In this document: piece by piece, positions 8,399-18,379 of the stretch
Layout of the letters: each line of letters starts with the position of its first letter
Position numbering within the stretch: the stretch's first letter is position 1
Position numbers and translations under genes: made by a program
Source: Acidobacteriota bacterium
Lineage (GTDB): Bacteria; Acidobacteriota; Holophagae; Acanthopleuribacterales; Acanthopleuribacteraceae
Reading direction: 5' to 3'
Length of the DNA stretch: 64,000 bases
Assembly (NCBI GenBank): GCA_020439745.1
Contig: JAGQSC010000019.1
Coordinates: forward strand, 372,001 to 436,000
Notes under the pieces: generated by a model
Database searches by the model: none
What the model saw: only the letters and a program-made list of their open reading frames with translations
What the model was told of the DNA's origin: nothing

Positions 8399-10015
8399 TT
8401 AACTTTTGGTCAACATCCAGCCCTGGGGGTCCACAACGACTTCAGCTCCTTTGGGTACCTCAAGCGATACACGGCCACCCTTGGGAACCAGACGTCTCAT
8501 TTCACCGCCCACCGAGAGTGGAAAGGGCATGGTGATGTCCGCATCCAGCCAACGCAGCGTTATTTCTTCGTGCTCACCGTGGGACTGGCGTTCCATGACC
8601 CAGGCTGGGGGCTTGGCGTGATGCAGGTAGTGTTTCCAAAACCAGTCTAGTTTGCCGGCTTTCCGTTCAACTAGTGACACGAAATCCTGCGTATTTACAT
8701 TGTTACCGTGGGTGTATTGGGGATCGTTGCAAAACGCATGGAGGATCTCAAAAAAGGTCTCGTCACCCACAAGAAAACGCAGCGTGTGCAGTACCCAAGC
8801 TCCTTTTTGGTACACGTCTTGGTGATAGGCAACGCTCGCTGGCACGTGATCACCCTGAATCAACGCCTTCTTATTGGCAATACGGGCCTTGAGTTCGGAC
8901 ATATAGGCAAAATAAGCGTCTGCACCCAAAGTGTCTTCCACATAAAGCGCTTCTGCATATGACGCAAAACCCTCTTGAATCCAAAAGTCAGCCCAGTCAG
9001 AAACGGAAACCTTGTTGCCCCACCACTCGTGCGCCAGCTCGTGCAGGAGTATGGTATCGAAACCATACTCATTATTTTTAAATCCCGCGCCATAAGCGAC
9101 CAGGGTCTGATGTTCCATCCCCAGAAAGGGCGTCTGTACAAACCAGCATTTATCCTCGAGGTAAGGATACTCGCCAAAATACTTGCCTAGAACACCCAGA
9201 ATGCCGGGAATCTGTTGTGCCGTGGAAGATGCTTTGTCTAGGTCCTCAGGTAATGCCCAAAACATCAACTCATAATCGCGTTCCCCATCAAGACCATGAT
9301 AGGGGACGCGGATCGCTTCGTATGGGCCTATGTTTACGGTTACCAGATACGTATTGATGGGATACGAAACGTGCCAACGCGACGTGGTGGTACCGTCCTG
9401 ATTATCGAGCACACCCTCGAGCCTTCCATTGGATAACGACGTCAAACCCTGCCTCGCCGTGATTTCGATGTTCATGCCTCGATCAGGTTCATCGGCAGGG
9501 TCATCCTTACAAGGCCACCAGAAATCGCCCCCTTCGCCTTGACATGCCACGCCGATCCAAGGCTCGCCGGTCTTGGTCTTTGCCCAGACAAACCCGCCAG
9601 ACCAGGGAACATGTGCCGAAGTAACCGGCTTCCCGCTGTAGCCAACGGTCACTGAAAACTCATCCCCTTTGCGAATGGCTCTGTCGGCACGTATGACGCC
9701 TGCTTTGTGGTCGAACCTCAGCGCTTCGCCATTGTCCATTGACACATCGTGTACGGTAAAAACGGCGTCCAGATCACATTCAAATGTCGTGATGTCCATC
9801 AATGCGATGGCGGTGATTGTACAAGTGCCCTCAATGGATTGGGACTCGTCATTGACCACAACCTGCAACGCATAATGTTGCACATCATAAGCCTCCAGGG
9901 TCGGCCTAATGACGCCTCCCGAATCGCGATGGGTGAGAAAGTTCTGACCCACAAAAGGCAGTGCTGCAGCTAGGAACAAGCAAACGATCAACCAGCTGTA
10001 TTTCTTGAAATTCAT
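8399..10015 (-). CDS. secreted M1-family zinc metallopeptidase
   Basis: A 538-residue aminopeptidase-N-like enzyme. Residues 1-24 form a signal peptide (lysines, then LIVCLFLAAALPFVG), so it acts in the periplasm or outside the cell. The zinc site is HELAHEWWG with His325, Glu326 and His329, and the third ligand is Glu348 in WIQEGF. The exopeptidase motif, usually GAMEN, reads GMEHQ at 299-303, as in divergent M1 members. The protein is shorter than the 850-900 residue aminopeptidase N because it lacks the large C-terminal helical domain. It may cleave N-terminal residues from exported peptides. It is a plausible type II secretion client, but that is inference. Confidence 0.9.
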   Translation of the reverse strand: MNFKKYSWLIVCLFLAAALPFVGQNFLTHRDSGGVIRPTLEAYDVQHYALQVVVNDESQSIEGTCTITAIALMDITTFECDLDAVFTVHDVSMDNGEALRFDHKAGVIRADRAIRKGDEFSVTVGYSGKPVTSAHVPWSGGFVWAKTKTGEPWIGVACQGEGGDFWWPCKDDPADEPDRGMNIEITARQGLTSLSNGRLEGVLDNQDGTTTSRWHVSYPINTYLVTVNIGPYEAIRVPYHGLDGERDYELMFWALPEDLDKASSTAQQIPGILGVLGKYFGEYPYLEDKCWFVQTPFLGMEHQTLVAYGAGFKNNEYGFDTILLHELAHEWWGNKVSVSDWADFWIQEGFASYAEALYVEDTLGADAYFAYMSELKARIANKKALIQGDHVPASVAYHQDVYQKGAWVLHTLRFLVGDETFFEILHAFCNDPQYTHGNNVNTQDFVSLVERKAGKLDWFWKHYLHHAKPPAWVMERQSHGEHEEITLRWLDADITMPFPLSVGGEMRRLVPKGGRVSLEVPKGAEVVVDPQGWMLTKS

Positions 10016-10314
10016 GTTCTTCCTTGTTGTTCACCGCAGGACAGCGTTCATTCCGATACTTGGTTGGTCACAAAGAGCGTTCCTCGGGTTTTACACCCTT
10101 CAGCAGGTCACACGTGATTTTGTTCTCACAAATGCAAGCATGTTGACGGATGTGGCGCTATTCAACTTATGCCACATTTTTTGCAAAGGCAAGTTAAACC
10201 CGCACGGAACTGCGTCTGAACGGGTGGGCCCCATTTAGCGACAGAGGATGCTAATTGCGCAACGAGGTCCACCCGAAAACGACACACCAACACGATGAAC
10301 GGTGTTTTCTTGAG
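10016..10314. other. intergenic region upstream of the M1 peptidase and downstream of pspA
   Basis: About 300 bases with no credible coding sequence. The short frames here have no ribosome site and no family resemblance. It should hold the promoter of the M1 peptidase gene, which is transcribed away from it on the minus strand. I could not assign clear -35/-10 elements or a terminator for pspA. Confidence 0.5.
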
Positions 10315-10983
10315 CTAGTCCTTTTTTGGGGACTTTCGCTTGCTTTTGAGTTGGTCCAAAGCCTGTTCCACCTCCGCCTGGTGCTCCAACTCGAGAAAAC
10401 GGCGATCCAATTGGTTTGAGGCGGGAACTTGCAGCTCAGCATCGGCTTCAAGCCGGTCTATTTTTGATTCATAGTGTTCAAATCGCTCCAACGCTGCATC
10501 GGATTCCAACCGATAGATATGATTTGACACCTTCTTGCTTTTGATCAATTGACGGCGTCGTTCTTCTAAGCTCGCTTGCCGCATGCGAACAGAGTTCAGC
10601 TTTTCTTCCAGCCTTTGGATATCAGTTCGGTACTGATGAACGACAGTTTCCAGATCATTGAGTCGCAATTTCGCCTGTTCCGACCGGCTCTCATATGCGA
10701 ATTTCTGTTCCAGTGCCTCACGTGCCAAGTCGTCTCGGCCCTTGCTCACTGCAAGCTCGGCGCGCTGACTCCAGGTGCTTGCTTTTTCGTCGTTCTGAGC
10801 AATTTGACGGGCCAGTCGCTTCTCATCGGCGATAACCTCAGCAGCCGACGATTTGATTTCCATCAAGGTGTCTTCCATCTCATGAACCATGAGCTTCATC
10901 ATCTTGGCTGGGTCTTCGGCTCGATCCAACATAGCGTTGACATTTGCGTTCACGATTTCACCGATCCGAGAAAAGATACCCAT
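10315..10983 (-). CDS. pspA: PspA/IM30 family membrane-stress protein
   Basis: A 222-residue PspA/Vipp1-family coiled-coil protein that assembles on the inner face of the cytoplasmic membrane and maintains its integrity under stress. It opens with the family's amphipathic helix MGIFSRIGEIVNANVNAMLD and continues with the diagnostic EDPAKMMKLMVHEMEDTL block. Almost the whole remainder is charged heptad-like helix. The start is the ATG at 10983, preceded by GGAGG at 10988-10992. The track's longer frame adds 19 residues without support. No pspB, pspC or pspF is adjacent. It lies downstream of the kinase/propeller genes on the same strand, 125 bases away. Confidence 0.93.
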   Translation of the reverse strand: MGIFSRIGEIVNANVNAMLDRAEDPAKMMKLMVHEMEDTLMEIKSSAAEVIADEKRLARQIAQNDEKASTWSQRAELAVSKGRDDLAREALEQKFAYESRSEQAKLRLNDLETVVHQYRTDIQRLEEKLNSVRMRQASLEERRRQLIKSKKVSNHIYRLESDAALERFEHYESKIDRLEADAELQVPASNQLDRRFLELEHQAEVEQALDQLKSKRKSPKKD

Positions 10984-11108
10984 AATCAACCTCCGCTGCT
11001 TAAAGGGCAATTTCCAAGCCAAACTCAGACAAATGGCCAAGTGCCTGAAATGAAAGATATTATGTGATTTTTAGCCCGTATCTGCTACATCGTTTGTGCG
11101 CAATAGCG

Positions 11109-12263
11109 CTAATTTTTTTCGGAAACCGAAACAGAATGGACGAGGAAACCGGACTCTTGGGCAATCACCAGCTTCCGAGTTCCCATAAACAACGCACAGT
11201 GGGCCTGCTCCAATCCGCCTGTCAGCCATGTATGTTCGAATTGAGGATAGGTTGTGAGCATCACGCGGTGGGGTGACGTAAAAGCTATCAACCCGGACTC
11301 GCCGGATCCAAAAACGCCGTCCATGTGAATTAGGCCTTGAGGGAAACCGCCCAATTCCCCCACATCAAGACGGTCCTCTTGTCTAACGGCCAGAAATACA
11401 CGGCCATCACCGGTAAGTATCAGAGCCCGGTCCTCAGCCACACCCAGTAACTGAGTCATGGGTACACCCAACTGGCCGGTCGACACGCTACCATCCTCCC
11501 AAAAAGCCAATTCCCCAGCGGCGGTGCCAGCGAAGATGCGATTTCCCGAAGGTGTGACTGCAAGGGTAGAGATGGGTGCCACCATGTCGACCAGTGGTGG
11601 AGTGGCATTGAGATTTGGGCCCATCATCAACAAGGAGCCATTTGTCCAGGCCCATTGACCTTGCAGGACAACAACCCGAGGGTAAATGGCGGTCATCGCC
11701 TCAGCTTTTTCTTGTCCGGAATCCATGTCCCACAGACGTACCATCCCCTGATTGTGTCCCGTCGCTATGATGGTCGCTTGGTCATTGACGGCTAAGTCGC
11801 AAATTGGGTCATTAGACCTGGTCAATACGCGAGCTTCACCATCGGCCCATTGGTTGAGGCTATTGTCGTCGCCCACAAAGAAGAACGACGAGCCCGTGCC
11901 GCGCCGTAAGATTTTGGCACTGTGATCGTCGAATGACGCCGCATTGTCGCTTTGGTACCTGATCTGGATCAGTCTGCCTTCAGGCTCTCGGAGAAATCCA
12001 TATCCAGCATCTCCAAATGTGCACGTAACGCCGGGCGGCAAAACCGCTTCTTGCTGCACTTCCAGTCCCGGTACACCCAAAAGAAAAAGGCTTTGTTGAT
12101 CGGACCGCGCAAACACCTGTTTTGAATCAGGCGAAAAGGAGATCTGTACTATGGCCCCAGATCGTGTCCCAAAGCGTGCAACACGCCGTAGACCGTCTAC
12201 CTCAAAAAGAAACAGATCTCCGCGCTCCGTACCCGCTGCTATGAAGGCATCAGACACGGACAA
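11109..12263 (-). CDS. WD40-like beta-propeller protein, probably the second half of the upstream kinase
   Basis: A 384-residue all-beta protein made of about seven blades of roughly 45 residues, with recurrent blade ends such as GMVRLWDMDSG, GELAFWEDG and GDLFLFEVDG. No signal peptide or catalytic motif is seen. It begins at a TTG codon only eight bases after the kinase stop and has no ribosome site. The reading frame is open upstream of the TTG through a run of nine A shared with the end of the kinase gene. Read there after a -1 shift, the two frames join with a propeller-like sequence (SLDEYGLITSLSVSD). So this is either translated by frameshifting, a separate coupled protein, or the product of a one-base error. 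Confidence 0.75.
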   Translation of the reverse strand: MSVSDAFIAAGTERGDLFLFEVDGLRRVARFGTRSGAIVQISFSPDSKQVFARSDQQSLFLLGVPGLEVQQEAVLPPGVTCTFGDAGYGFLREPEGRLIQIRYQSDNAASFDDHSAKILRRGTGSSFFFVGDDNSLNQWADGEARVLTRSNDPICDLAVNDQATIIATGHNQGMVRLWDMDSGQEKAEAMTAIYPRVVVLQGQWAWTNGSLLMMGPNLNATPPLVDMVAPISTLAVTPSGNRIFAGTAAGELAFWEDGSVSTGQLGVPMTQLLGVAEDRALILTGDGRVFLAVRQEDRLDVGELGGFPQGLIHMDGVFGSGESGLIAFTSPHRVMLTTYPQFEHTWLTGGLEQAHCALFMGTRKLVIAQESGFLVHSVSVSEKN

Positions 12264-12271
12264 TGAAGTGA

Positions 12272-13996
12272 TTAAGCCATATTCATCAAGCGATTGTTTA
12301 AATGAAGGCTTTTTTTTTCCGAAGTGATATCAAATACAGCCAGTTCATTGGCCTGATTGGTCGCCACGAGCCAGCGATCACTTTGATTGAACGCCAAAAG
12401 AGATAAACCGTTTTCTGCTGGCCATTGATAGATTCGAATGGGCTCATCCCAATTTGGCTCGCCACGCAGGAATAGTCCCCGTGCCGTTTGCAACGCGATC
12501 AACGCCTTTTTGCCATGAGCCGCCACAACGGTCTTTACGGGATCGGTCTGCCATCCTTCGCACATGTTCCACTGCACGGTTTGTTGCGATTCAAGATCGA
12601 CCAAGTTCAGCCAACAACCGCTATCTGTAACTGCAGCAAGCTGAGTTCCACCGCCACACAATGCCCCATCGTTCAACGAATTCAACTTGAAGCGTTTTGT
12701 GTCGACGGGATGGACCCAATCGACGATCTTCACAGTTCCATCCGCTTGTAGCAACACGAATTTCGATTTGTTGGGCACGAGCACGGGGTTCTTAATCAAA
12801 TTGGGATCTTCAAGCTGCCATTCGGTCTGTGGATGCCACACATCAAACAGGACCGGCGCTTCCCATTGAACGGTTGGCGTCACTGGTTTATCCGATCCAG
12901 ACAATAACATCACTACCAATGCAATGAGTGCAGCCAGGATGATCAATAGTGGCCATCGATACTCTTCCCACCATGGCCGCTTGGCTTGCACCATGGCTTC
13001 CATCTGTTGCCGGGTCACAATGGGATAGGACGAACTCGCCCAGGAGTCTTCTTCCGTTAAAACGCCCAGTGCTGACTTAAAGTCAGACATGGTTTGATGC
13101 CGCTCGTTTTTTTCTTTCATCAATGCGACTTCGATGCCTTTACAGATGTTCTCCGGCAAATCGTCGCGCTTGCTCGCGAGTGGTTCAGGAGGGTCCTTCA
13201 CCTGTTTCTTGATCAATTCAAAGAAACTAAAGCCATGGAAGGGAGGAAGACCCGTTACCATTTCATAAGCAAGTAATCCCATCGCGTAAATATCGGTTTG
13301 TGTCGTTATTTCCTGGTCTCGGCACTGCTCCGGGGCCATATACATCGGCGTTCCCATTAACTGACCCGTACCGGTTAACTTCAGACGCGTCGTCTCCAGT
13401 TCACCATGGGCAATATGGACCAGACCAAAATCGAGGATCTTCACCATGGGCCCACGTTTGGTTTGCTGCACCATGATGTTACTGGGCTTCAGATCTCGGT
13501 GCACAATGCCCTCAGCATGAACGGCTTGCATGGCGTCGCACATCTGGCCAAACAACCGAAGGAAAAGCGGAACAGGCATCCCATTGGGATGTTCGGCTTT
13601 CATGTACTCGCCCAGGTCCTGTCCGTCAATGAAGTCCATCACGATGAAGGGCTGACCAGCATAAACATCGTAGTCCACCACGCTCACCACGTGAGGATGT
13701 TCAATACGCGCAATGGCTCGAGCCTCGCGTTTGAACCGACGCAACGCCACTTCTCCATCGGATTCAACAGCCGCTATTCGTATGATCTTAATGACGAATT
13801 TCTTGTCCAACGACTTGTGGCGCACGAGATACACCAAGCCCATGCCACCCTGGCCTAACTCTCGCTCTACGACATACTTATCGCCGATGGTGACGCCTAT
13901 CAACGGATCGCGTGACGCACCTGATTCTTCCTGGCGCTGCCAAGCCACAGTTTCTTCATTCCCGTCAGACGGTTTATGAGGGTCTTTGTCAGGCAT
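12272..13996 (-). CDS. Ser/Thr protein kinase with transmembrane helix and C-terminal beta-propeller
   Basis: A 574-residue bacterial Hanks-type kinase. The kinase domain spans about residues 40-310 with the glycine loop GQGGMG (48-53), ATP-binding Lys70, catalytic HRDLKPSN (166-173) and DFG (189-191), so it should be active. A single membrane helix follows at about 350-366 after WWEEYRW. The C-terminal 190 residues are WD40-like blades facing the periplasm. These blades are too few for a closed propeller and stop abruptly at NRLMNMA. A run of nine A lies 20 codons before the stop, and the -1 frame continues directly into the downstream propeller ORF, giving a fusion of about 970 residues. 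Its substrates are unknown. Confidence 0.92.
   Translation of the reverse strand: MPDKDPHKPSDGNEETVAWQRQEESGASRDPLIGVTIGDKYVVERELGQGGMGLVYLVRHKSLDKKFVIKIIRIAAVESDGEVALRRFKREARAIARIEHPHVVSVVDYDVYAGQPFIVMDFIDGQDLGEYMKAEHPNGMPVPLFLRLFGQMCDAMQAVHAEGIVHRDLKPSNIMVQQTKRGPMVKILDFGLVHIAHGELETTRLKLTGTGQLMGTPMYMAPEQCRDQEITTQTDIYAMGLLAYEMVTGLPPFHGFSFFELIKKQVKDPPEPLASKRDDLPENICKGIEVALMKEKNERHQTMSDFKSALGVLTEEDSWASSSYPIVTRQQMEAMVQAKRPWWEEYRWPLLIILAALIALVVMLLSGSDKPVTPTVQWEAPVLFDVWHPQTEWQLEDPNLIKNPVLVPNKSKFVLLQADGTVKIVDWVHPVDTKRFKLNSLNDGALCGGGTQLAAVTDSGCWLNLVDLESQQTVQWNMCEGWQTDPVKTVVAAHGKKALIALQTARGLFLRGEPNWDEPIRIYQWPAENGLSLLAFNQSDRWLVATNQANELAVFDITSEKKSLHLNNRLMNMA
12310..12318 (-). other. A9 homopolymer, putative -1 frameshift (slippage) site
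   Basis: Nine T on the plus strand, read as nine A in the mRNA, near the end of the kinase frame. The codons are GAA AAA AAA AGC. A one-base backward slip gives AAA AAG CCT and opens a stop-free frame through the kinase stop into the propeller gene. Slippage by RNA polymerase or ribosome on A runs is well documented in bacteria. A missing base in assembly would give the same picture. Confidence 0.55.
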
Positions 13997-14074
13997 CAGC
14001 TCAAACTTTCGCGCGATTCAATGACCGCTACATTAGCACGACTCCACCCAGCACACAATTTGTTGCCAGATCGA

Positions 14075-15118
14075 TTACGGTTTGGGAATGAACCCCTGTT
14101 TTACCAACAGTTCTGCGTTCAAGAGCGCAGCTCCAGCCGCACCTCTTATCGTGTTGTGAGAAAGCACCACGAATTTCAAATCCCAGATTGGACAGGGACG
14201 GATTCGACCCAGACTGATGGTCATACCCCCGCCCATGTCTCTGTCGACTTTGGGTTGGGGCCGGTTGTCATCTTCAAAAACACACATGAGTTGATCTGGC
14301 GAGGAGGGTAGGCCGGCAACGATTTCAGGTGGACGAAAGCGCAGGAGCTCCTCTTTGAAATCCGTGGCACTAGCTGAAGTGGCCAATGACAGATTCACAC
14401 ATTCAAAATGGCCATCTGAGACATTGACTCGGTTGCAGTGAGCCGTGATTGAAAAGTCCGCCGGTGCGTCCACTGATCCCAGAATTTTCTGTGGTTCCGT
14501 TTCCAACTTGTCTTCTTCACCCGAAATGAAGGGAAGCACATTGTCATCGATGAGCTCGGGAGGAGGGCCGGGAAAACCCGCACCAGATCGGGCTTGGAAC
14601 GTGGTCACTTGGACCTTGCGTAACCCAAAAGATCGTTGTGCGACGGCCAAAGGAAATGCCACGCCGATCGTGGCGCAGTTGGGATTGGTCACGATGAATG
14701 ATTTCCAGTCTTTTTCCTGACGCTGAATAGGAATCATTTGGGTATGTGCAGGGTTCAGTTCCGGTATGACGAGCGGTATGTGTTCCACCATACGATAGGC
14801 GCTGGCATTGGAGATGACCGGTGTACCAAAGGAAGCAAAAGCGCGTTCCGCCACCCATGCCTCTTCTTTCGGCAGGGCTGAGAACACGAAATCAACCGCC
14901 AGAGGCGGCGTACACGTTTTGACGACCAAATTGGCGATGGCGGGACTGAGTGCTGTTTGCATGCGCCAATCGACCGCATCTCCAAAAGACTTCCCCGCCG
15001 AACGCTCTGAGGCACAAACCTCAGTCACCTTGAACCAGGGATGCCCCTCGAGCATTTCAATCAACCGCTGGCCAACAGCACCAGTTGCCCCAAGAATCCC
15101 CACGTGTAATTTCGTCAT
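14075..15118 (-). CDS. asd: aspartate-semialdehyde dehydrogenase, archaeal/fungal-type
   Basis: This enzyme reduces aspartyl phosphate to aspartate semialdehyde, the branch compound for threonine, methionine and lysine. It has 347 residues with the NADP-binding GATGAVG at 10-16 and the catalytic Cys148 in TNPNCATIG. The late SHNTIRGAAGAALLNAEL block is characteristic of the archaeal/fungal branch of the family rather than the usual proteobacterial one. Its start overlaps the aspartokinase stop (ATGA), making it the last gene of the five-gene hom-thrC-thrB-lysC-asd operon. Confidence 0.95.
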   Translation of the reverse strand: MTKLHVGILGATGAVGQRLIEMLEGHPWFKVTEVCASERSAGKSFGDAVDWRMQTALSPAIANLVVKTCTPPLAVDFVFSALPKEEAWVAERAFASFGTPVISNASAYRMVEHIPLVIPELNPAHTQMIPIQRQEKDWKSFIVTNPNCATIGVAFPLAVAQRSFGLRKVQVTTFQARSGAGFPGPPPELIDDNVLPFISGEEDKLETEPQKILGSVDAPADFSITAHCNRVNVSDGHFECVNLSLATSASATDFKEELLRFRPPEIVAGLPSSPDQLMCVFEDDNRPQPKVDRDMGGGMTISLGRIRPCPIWDLKFVVLSHNTIRGAAGAALLNAELLVKQGFIPKP

Positions 15119-16479
15119 GATCCAGTTCCTTTCGCATTGAGAATAGCATCCGTGGCTAAACGAACATCGGCCGACTTCACCACAATGGAGATCGAGTATT
15201 CCGATGAACCCTGAGCTATGACCATAACATTGACACCCACCTCGCCAAGTGCCGAGAAGATCTGGCCAGCGATGCCCACGCGCCCGCGCATATCTTCCCC
15301 AACCACCGTGACAATAGCAGCATCTTTGATCACCGATATGCGATCTACACGGTGTTCATCGGAGATCCAGCCGGCCAAATCCATATTCACGGCTGAAACA
15401 GCCGATTCGGATTCGCGTTCGTGTACGACAAAGCTGATGTTGTGCTCCGAAGAGCTTTGGCTAATCATGAGCACATTCACACCGGCTGCGGCGATGCTGC
15501 CAAACACCTTTGCCGCAACGCCCGGCACCCCCACTAGTCCGTAGCCGCCAACCGTGACCACCACAACAGGATCCACCGTGGATACAATTAGCTGCGAACC
15601 TCTTCGTTCAGGCTCGTGACAGATCAAAGTGCCTGGCTGGTCTGGTCTAAGTGTGTTTTTGATGCGCAGCGACGTCTGCGAATCCAATAGCGGCCACATC
15701 GTGAAGGGATGGACCACCTTGGCCCCGAAATAGGCAGCCTCGGCCGATTCTCGAAATGAAATTTCCGGGATCAGTGTCGCAGCAGCGTGATGTCGCGGAT
15801 CCGCCGTGTAGATGCCATCGACATCCGTCCAAATCCACACTTCGTCGGCCTCCACAGCTGCCCCAACGATCGAAGCCGTGTAGTCGGATCCGTTGCGACC
15901 TAGTGTAGTCGTTTCGCCAGCGGCGTTCCCGGCAATGAATCCACCGACCACCATCACCCCGTGATGCGCTAATGCACGCTCCACCGCAGCCTGTATGCGT
16001 TTCGTGGTTACATCAAACACCACCCGTCCACCCAGGTAAGCACCATCGGTACAGATAAGTTCACGAGCATCAAGTGCAACGGCACGAATGCCGCGATGTT
16101 GCAAGCTGGCGGCTAGGATGGGTGCCATCAATGATTCACCTAAAGACATGAGCTTGGCGCGATCGGCATCACTTTCAGGGGCGCGCACCTTTTCCAGTTG
16201 TCGGCCAACCAAAGCGCTGAGCTGGCGCTGATGCGACGGAGCCACAACCTCGCTCACCAGCGCGAGGAATCGATCGGCCAGGTTGGTCACAGCCGATTGG
16301 GCGGTCGCATGGTCGGTAATCCCCTGAAGAAGGTCTGTAATACCAGCAGGGGCCGAAGTAACGATGATCAATGGTTGTCGAGCTTGTGCGATCAACTGCA
16401 CCACACCCATCACGCGAATAGCATCACGTACTGAGGTGCCGCCGAACTTGTACACCCGAATCGCTAGTGTGGGTCCCAA
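15115..16479 (-). CDS. lysC: aspartate kinase
   Basis: Aspartokinase phosphorylates aspartate in the first step of the threonine/lysine pathway. The N-terminus carries the ATP-binding KFGGTSV. The substrate region includes GRNGSDYTASIVG and a TDVDGIYTADPR block. The last 150 residues form two ACT domains (SIAAAGVNVLMISQSSSEHN and LGEVGVNVMVIAQGSSEYS) for feedback control by pathway amino acids. The start is uncertain. I prefer TTG at 16479 with AGGGGG upstream, which overlaps thrB by 16 bases. A GTG at 16515 is the alternative. A homoserine dehydrogenase domain is absent, because hom is separate in the same operon. Confidence 0.94.
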   Translation of the reverse strand: MGPTLAIRVYKFGGTSVRDAIRVMGVVQLIAQARQPLIIVTSAPAGITDLLQGITDHATAQSAVTNLADRFLALVSEVVAPSHQRQLSALVGRQLEKVRAPESDADRAKLMSLGESLMAPILAASLQHRGIRAVALDARELICTDGAYLGGRVVFDVTTKRIQAAVERALAHHGVMVVGGFIAGNAAGETTTLGRNGSDYTASIVGAAVEADEVWIWTDVDGIYTADPRHHAAATLIPEISFRESAEAAYFGAKVVHPFTMWPLLDSQTSLRIKNTLRPDQPGTLICHEPERRGSQLIVSTVDPVVVVTVGGYGLVGVPGVAAKVFGSIAAAGVNVLMISQSSSEHNISFVVHERESESAVSAVNMDLAGWISDEHRVDRISVIKDAAIVTVVGEDMRGRVGIAGQIFSALGEVGVNVMVIAQGSSEYSISIVVKSADVRLATDAILNAKGTGS

Positions 16480-17330
16480 ACGACACCCCCTGTTTCCGGT
16501 TTCATGACCCAACACTTTTGGATGCTCAAGTCACTATCACGAATGCGCGCACAATGGGAATCGCCCTCAAGAATCCAAGCACAGACCGTAGGACCCGATC
16601 CGCTGAGAAACGGGCCAATTGCCCAAGGTTGACGTTGCAACCACTCAAACACCATCAGAGACTGTGGTAACGCAGCGAAACGGTAGGGTTGATGTCGTAC
16701 GTCTTGACTGGAAACAGCCAATTTAGCGGCATCTCCGCCCCTCAGTCCCGCCAAAAGCGTATCAACTAGGTGATTGGTTTCTTCGAGTACGTCAACGTGG
16801 GGCGCAGCCGGGACGAGAATCCGCATGTCCTGGGTGGCTGCTTCACATGAGAGAGTGACACAAAGCACACGAATTGACGGGTGAATTGGGTGTTGGATGT
16901 TGCCGTCCCTCAACCCGCCAAAAACGGCGGGCATCACATTGTCAGGATGACCTTCCTGACGACATCCCCACTCGGCAATAACGTCGCGGTGGACGGTCCC
17001 CGTTTCAGCGAGCTCAGCCAATGCTGCCGCTGCAACCCATAATGCTGCCGAACTTCCCAGTCCCGATGAGACGGGGATCTCACTGTTCAGTTGCACATGA
17101 AAGCGCTGGGCGTCCCATCCAAAATCCTTGCAGGCGCGATGATAGGCCCGAACAAATGGGTGGGTATTATCAGATCGGAAACGCTCTCGCCCTTCGCCAC
17201 CAAGTTCGATCCGCCAAGCCTCGCTTGGGATGGCAACGACATCAAACCAGAGTGGCAGTGCAAGGCCAAGACGGTCGTAGCCCGGCCCCAAATTGGCCGA
17301 AGTCGCCGGCACACGGATCCGCCAACTCAT
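16464..17330 (-). CDS. thrB: homoserine kinase
   Basis: Homoserine kinase of the GHMP family, 288 residues, converting homoserine to phosphohomoserine for threonine synthase. The protein opens with [14 protein letters not shown], the family N-terminal block. The ATP-binding GHMP motif reads [11 protein letters not shown], and a late glycine-rich [11 protein letters not shown] closes the active site. The start is the ATG at 17330, which overlaps the thrC stop (ATGA). A longer open frame reaching 17528 runs through thrC and is rejected. It is flanked by thrC and lysC in the threonine operon. Confidence 0.95.
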   Translation of the reverse strand: MSWRIRVPATSANLGPGYDRLGLALPLWFDVVAIPSEAWRIELGGEGRERFRSDNTHPFVRAYHRACKDFGWDAQRFHVQLNSEIPVSSGLGSSAALWVAAAALAELAETGTVHRDVIAEWGCRQEGHPDNVMPAVFGGLRDGNIQHPIHPSIRVLCVTLSCEAATQDMRILVPAAPHVDVLEETNHLVDTLLAGLRGGDAAKLAVSSQDVRHQPYRFAALPQSLMVFEWLQRQPWAIGPFLSGSGPTVCAWILEGDSHCARIRDSDLSIQKCWVMKPETGGVVWDPH

Positions 17331-18379
17331 CGCAGCCCCAATAATCCTGCGAGCGCGTCCAAAGCTGCAGGACAACGCGCGACCTCTTTCGTACAATCCA
17401 CCGCAGTTTGTGGGTCTTTTAGGCCATGTCCGGTCAACACACAGACAATCACGTCCCGCTTTCGGAATGGGTGTTGTTTGGATCTCTTGATTACGCCTGC
17501 CACCGAAGCCGCAGAGGCCGGCTCGCAAAAGACGCCTTCACTGCGTACCAGAAGTTGATAGGCCTCCAAAATCTCATCATCGGTTACGGCATCAATGGAA
17601 CCACCCGACTCGTCTCGGGCTGCAACAGCGGTTGCCCAACTTGCGGGGTTCCCAATACGAATGGCAGTTGCCACCGTTTCAGGTTGGTCCACCACTCGAC
17701 CCAAGACGATGGGAGCCGCACCTGCGGCCTGAAACCCGAGCATAACCGGCAGCCGCCGTGAATAGCCTGCAGCTTTGTATGCTTGATAGCCACGCCAATA
17801 GGCGGTGATGTTGCCTGCATTGCCTACAGGTAAAGCGTGATAATCCGGCGCATCGCCTAACTCGTCAACGACCTCAAAGGCTCCGGTCATTTGGCCATCA
17901 ATACGGAACGGATTTACAGAGTTGGCCAACGCTAAGGGAAACCGATCCGACAAATCTCGAACCAGGTTCAGGGCCTCATCAAAATTGCCATCAATTGCCA
18001 CCAGATCTGCTCCAGCAATGGCTACTTGAGCCAACTTTCCCAGCGCCACCTTACCCTCGGGTATCAACACCACACAACGGATGCCCGCTCGGGCGGCATA
18101 CGCGGCCGCCGATGCGGATGTATTGCCGGTTGAAGCACAAATCACTGCCTGCGCTCCGGCCTCCAGTGCCTTGCTCACCGCCATCGTCATCCCCCGATCC
18201 TTGAAGGATCCGGTGGGATTGAGCCCTTCATATTTCAGGTAAACCTGAGCACCCACGATCTCCCCAATCCGCGGAGCGCGTATCAGTGGTGTAAATCCTT
18301 CCATCAAACTCACCACGGGCGTTCTATGCGTAAGGGGCAACAATTTGCGATAGTGATCGATCAATGCCGCTCTAGCCAT
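17327..18379 (-). CDS. thrC: threonine synthase
   Basis: A PLP-dependent lyase of 350 residues that forms threonine from phosphohomoserine. The Schiff-base lysine is Lys60 in [10 protein letters not shown], and the phosphate-binding loop appears as [30 protein letters not shown] is the conserved asparagine loop. The length matches the short class of threonine synthases seen in Gram-positive bacteria and archaea. The gene overlaps hom by eight bases upstream and thrB by four bases downstream, indicating tight translational coupling within the operon. Confidence 0.96.
   Translation of the reverse strand: MARAALIDHYRKLLPLTHRTPVVSLMEGFTPLIRAPRIGEIVGAQVYLKYEGLNPTGSFKDRGMTMAVSKALEAGAQAVICASTGNTSASAAAYAARAGIRCVVLIPEGKVALGKLAQVAIAGADLVAIDGNFDEALNLVRDLSDRFPLALANSVNPFRIDGQMTGAFEVVDELGDAPDYHALPVGNAGNITAYWRGYQAYKAAGYSRRLPVMLGFQAAGAAPIVLGRVVDQPETVATAIRIGNPASWATAVAARDESGGSIDAVTDDEILEAYQLLVRSEGVFCEPASAASVAGVIKRSKQHPFRKRDVIVCVLTGHGLKDPQTAVDCTKEVARCPAALDALAGLLGLR

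Noticed and set aside
11088-11120. Possible terminator with inverted GCGC and a T-run near 11099-11118
   Set aside because: The stem is only four base pairs and the T-run lies in the wrong direction for the minus-strand genes around it.
12272-13996. Pseudokinase interpretation of the Ser/Thr kinase
   Set aside because: Lys70, HRDLKPSN and DFG are all intact.
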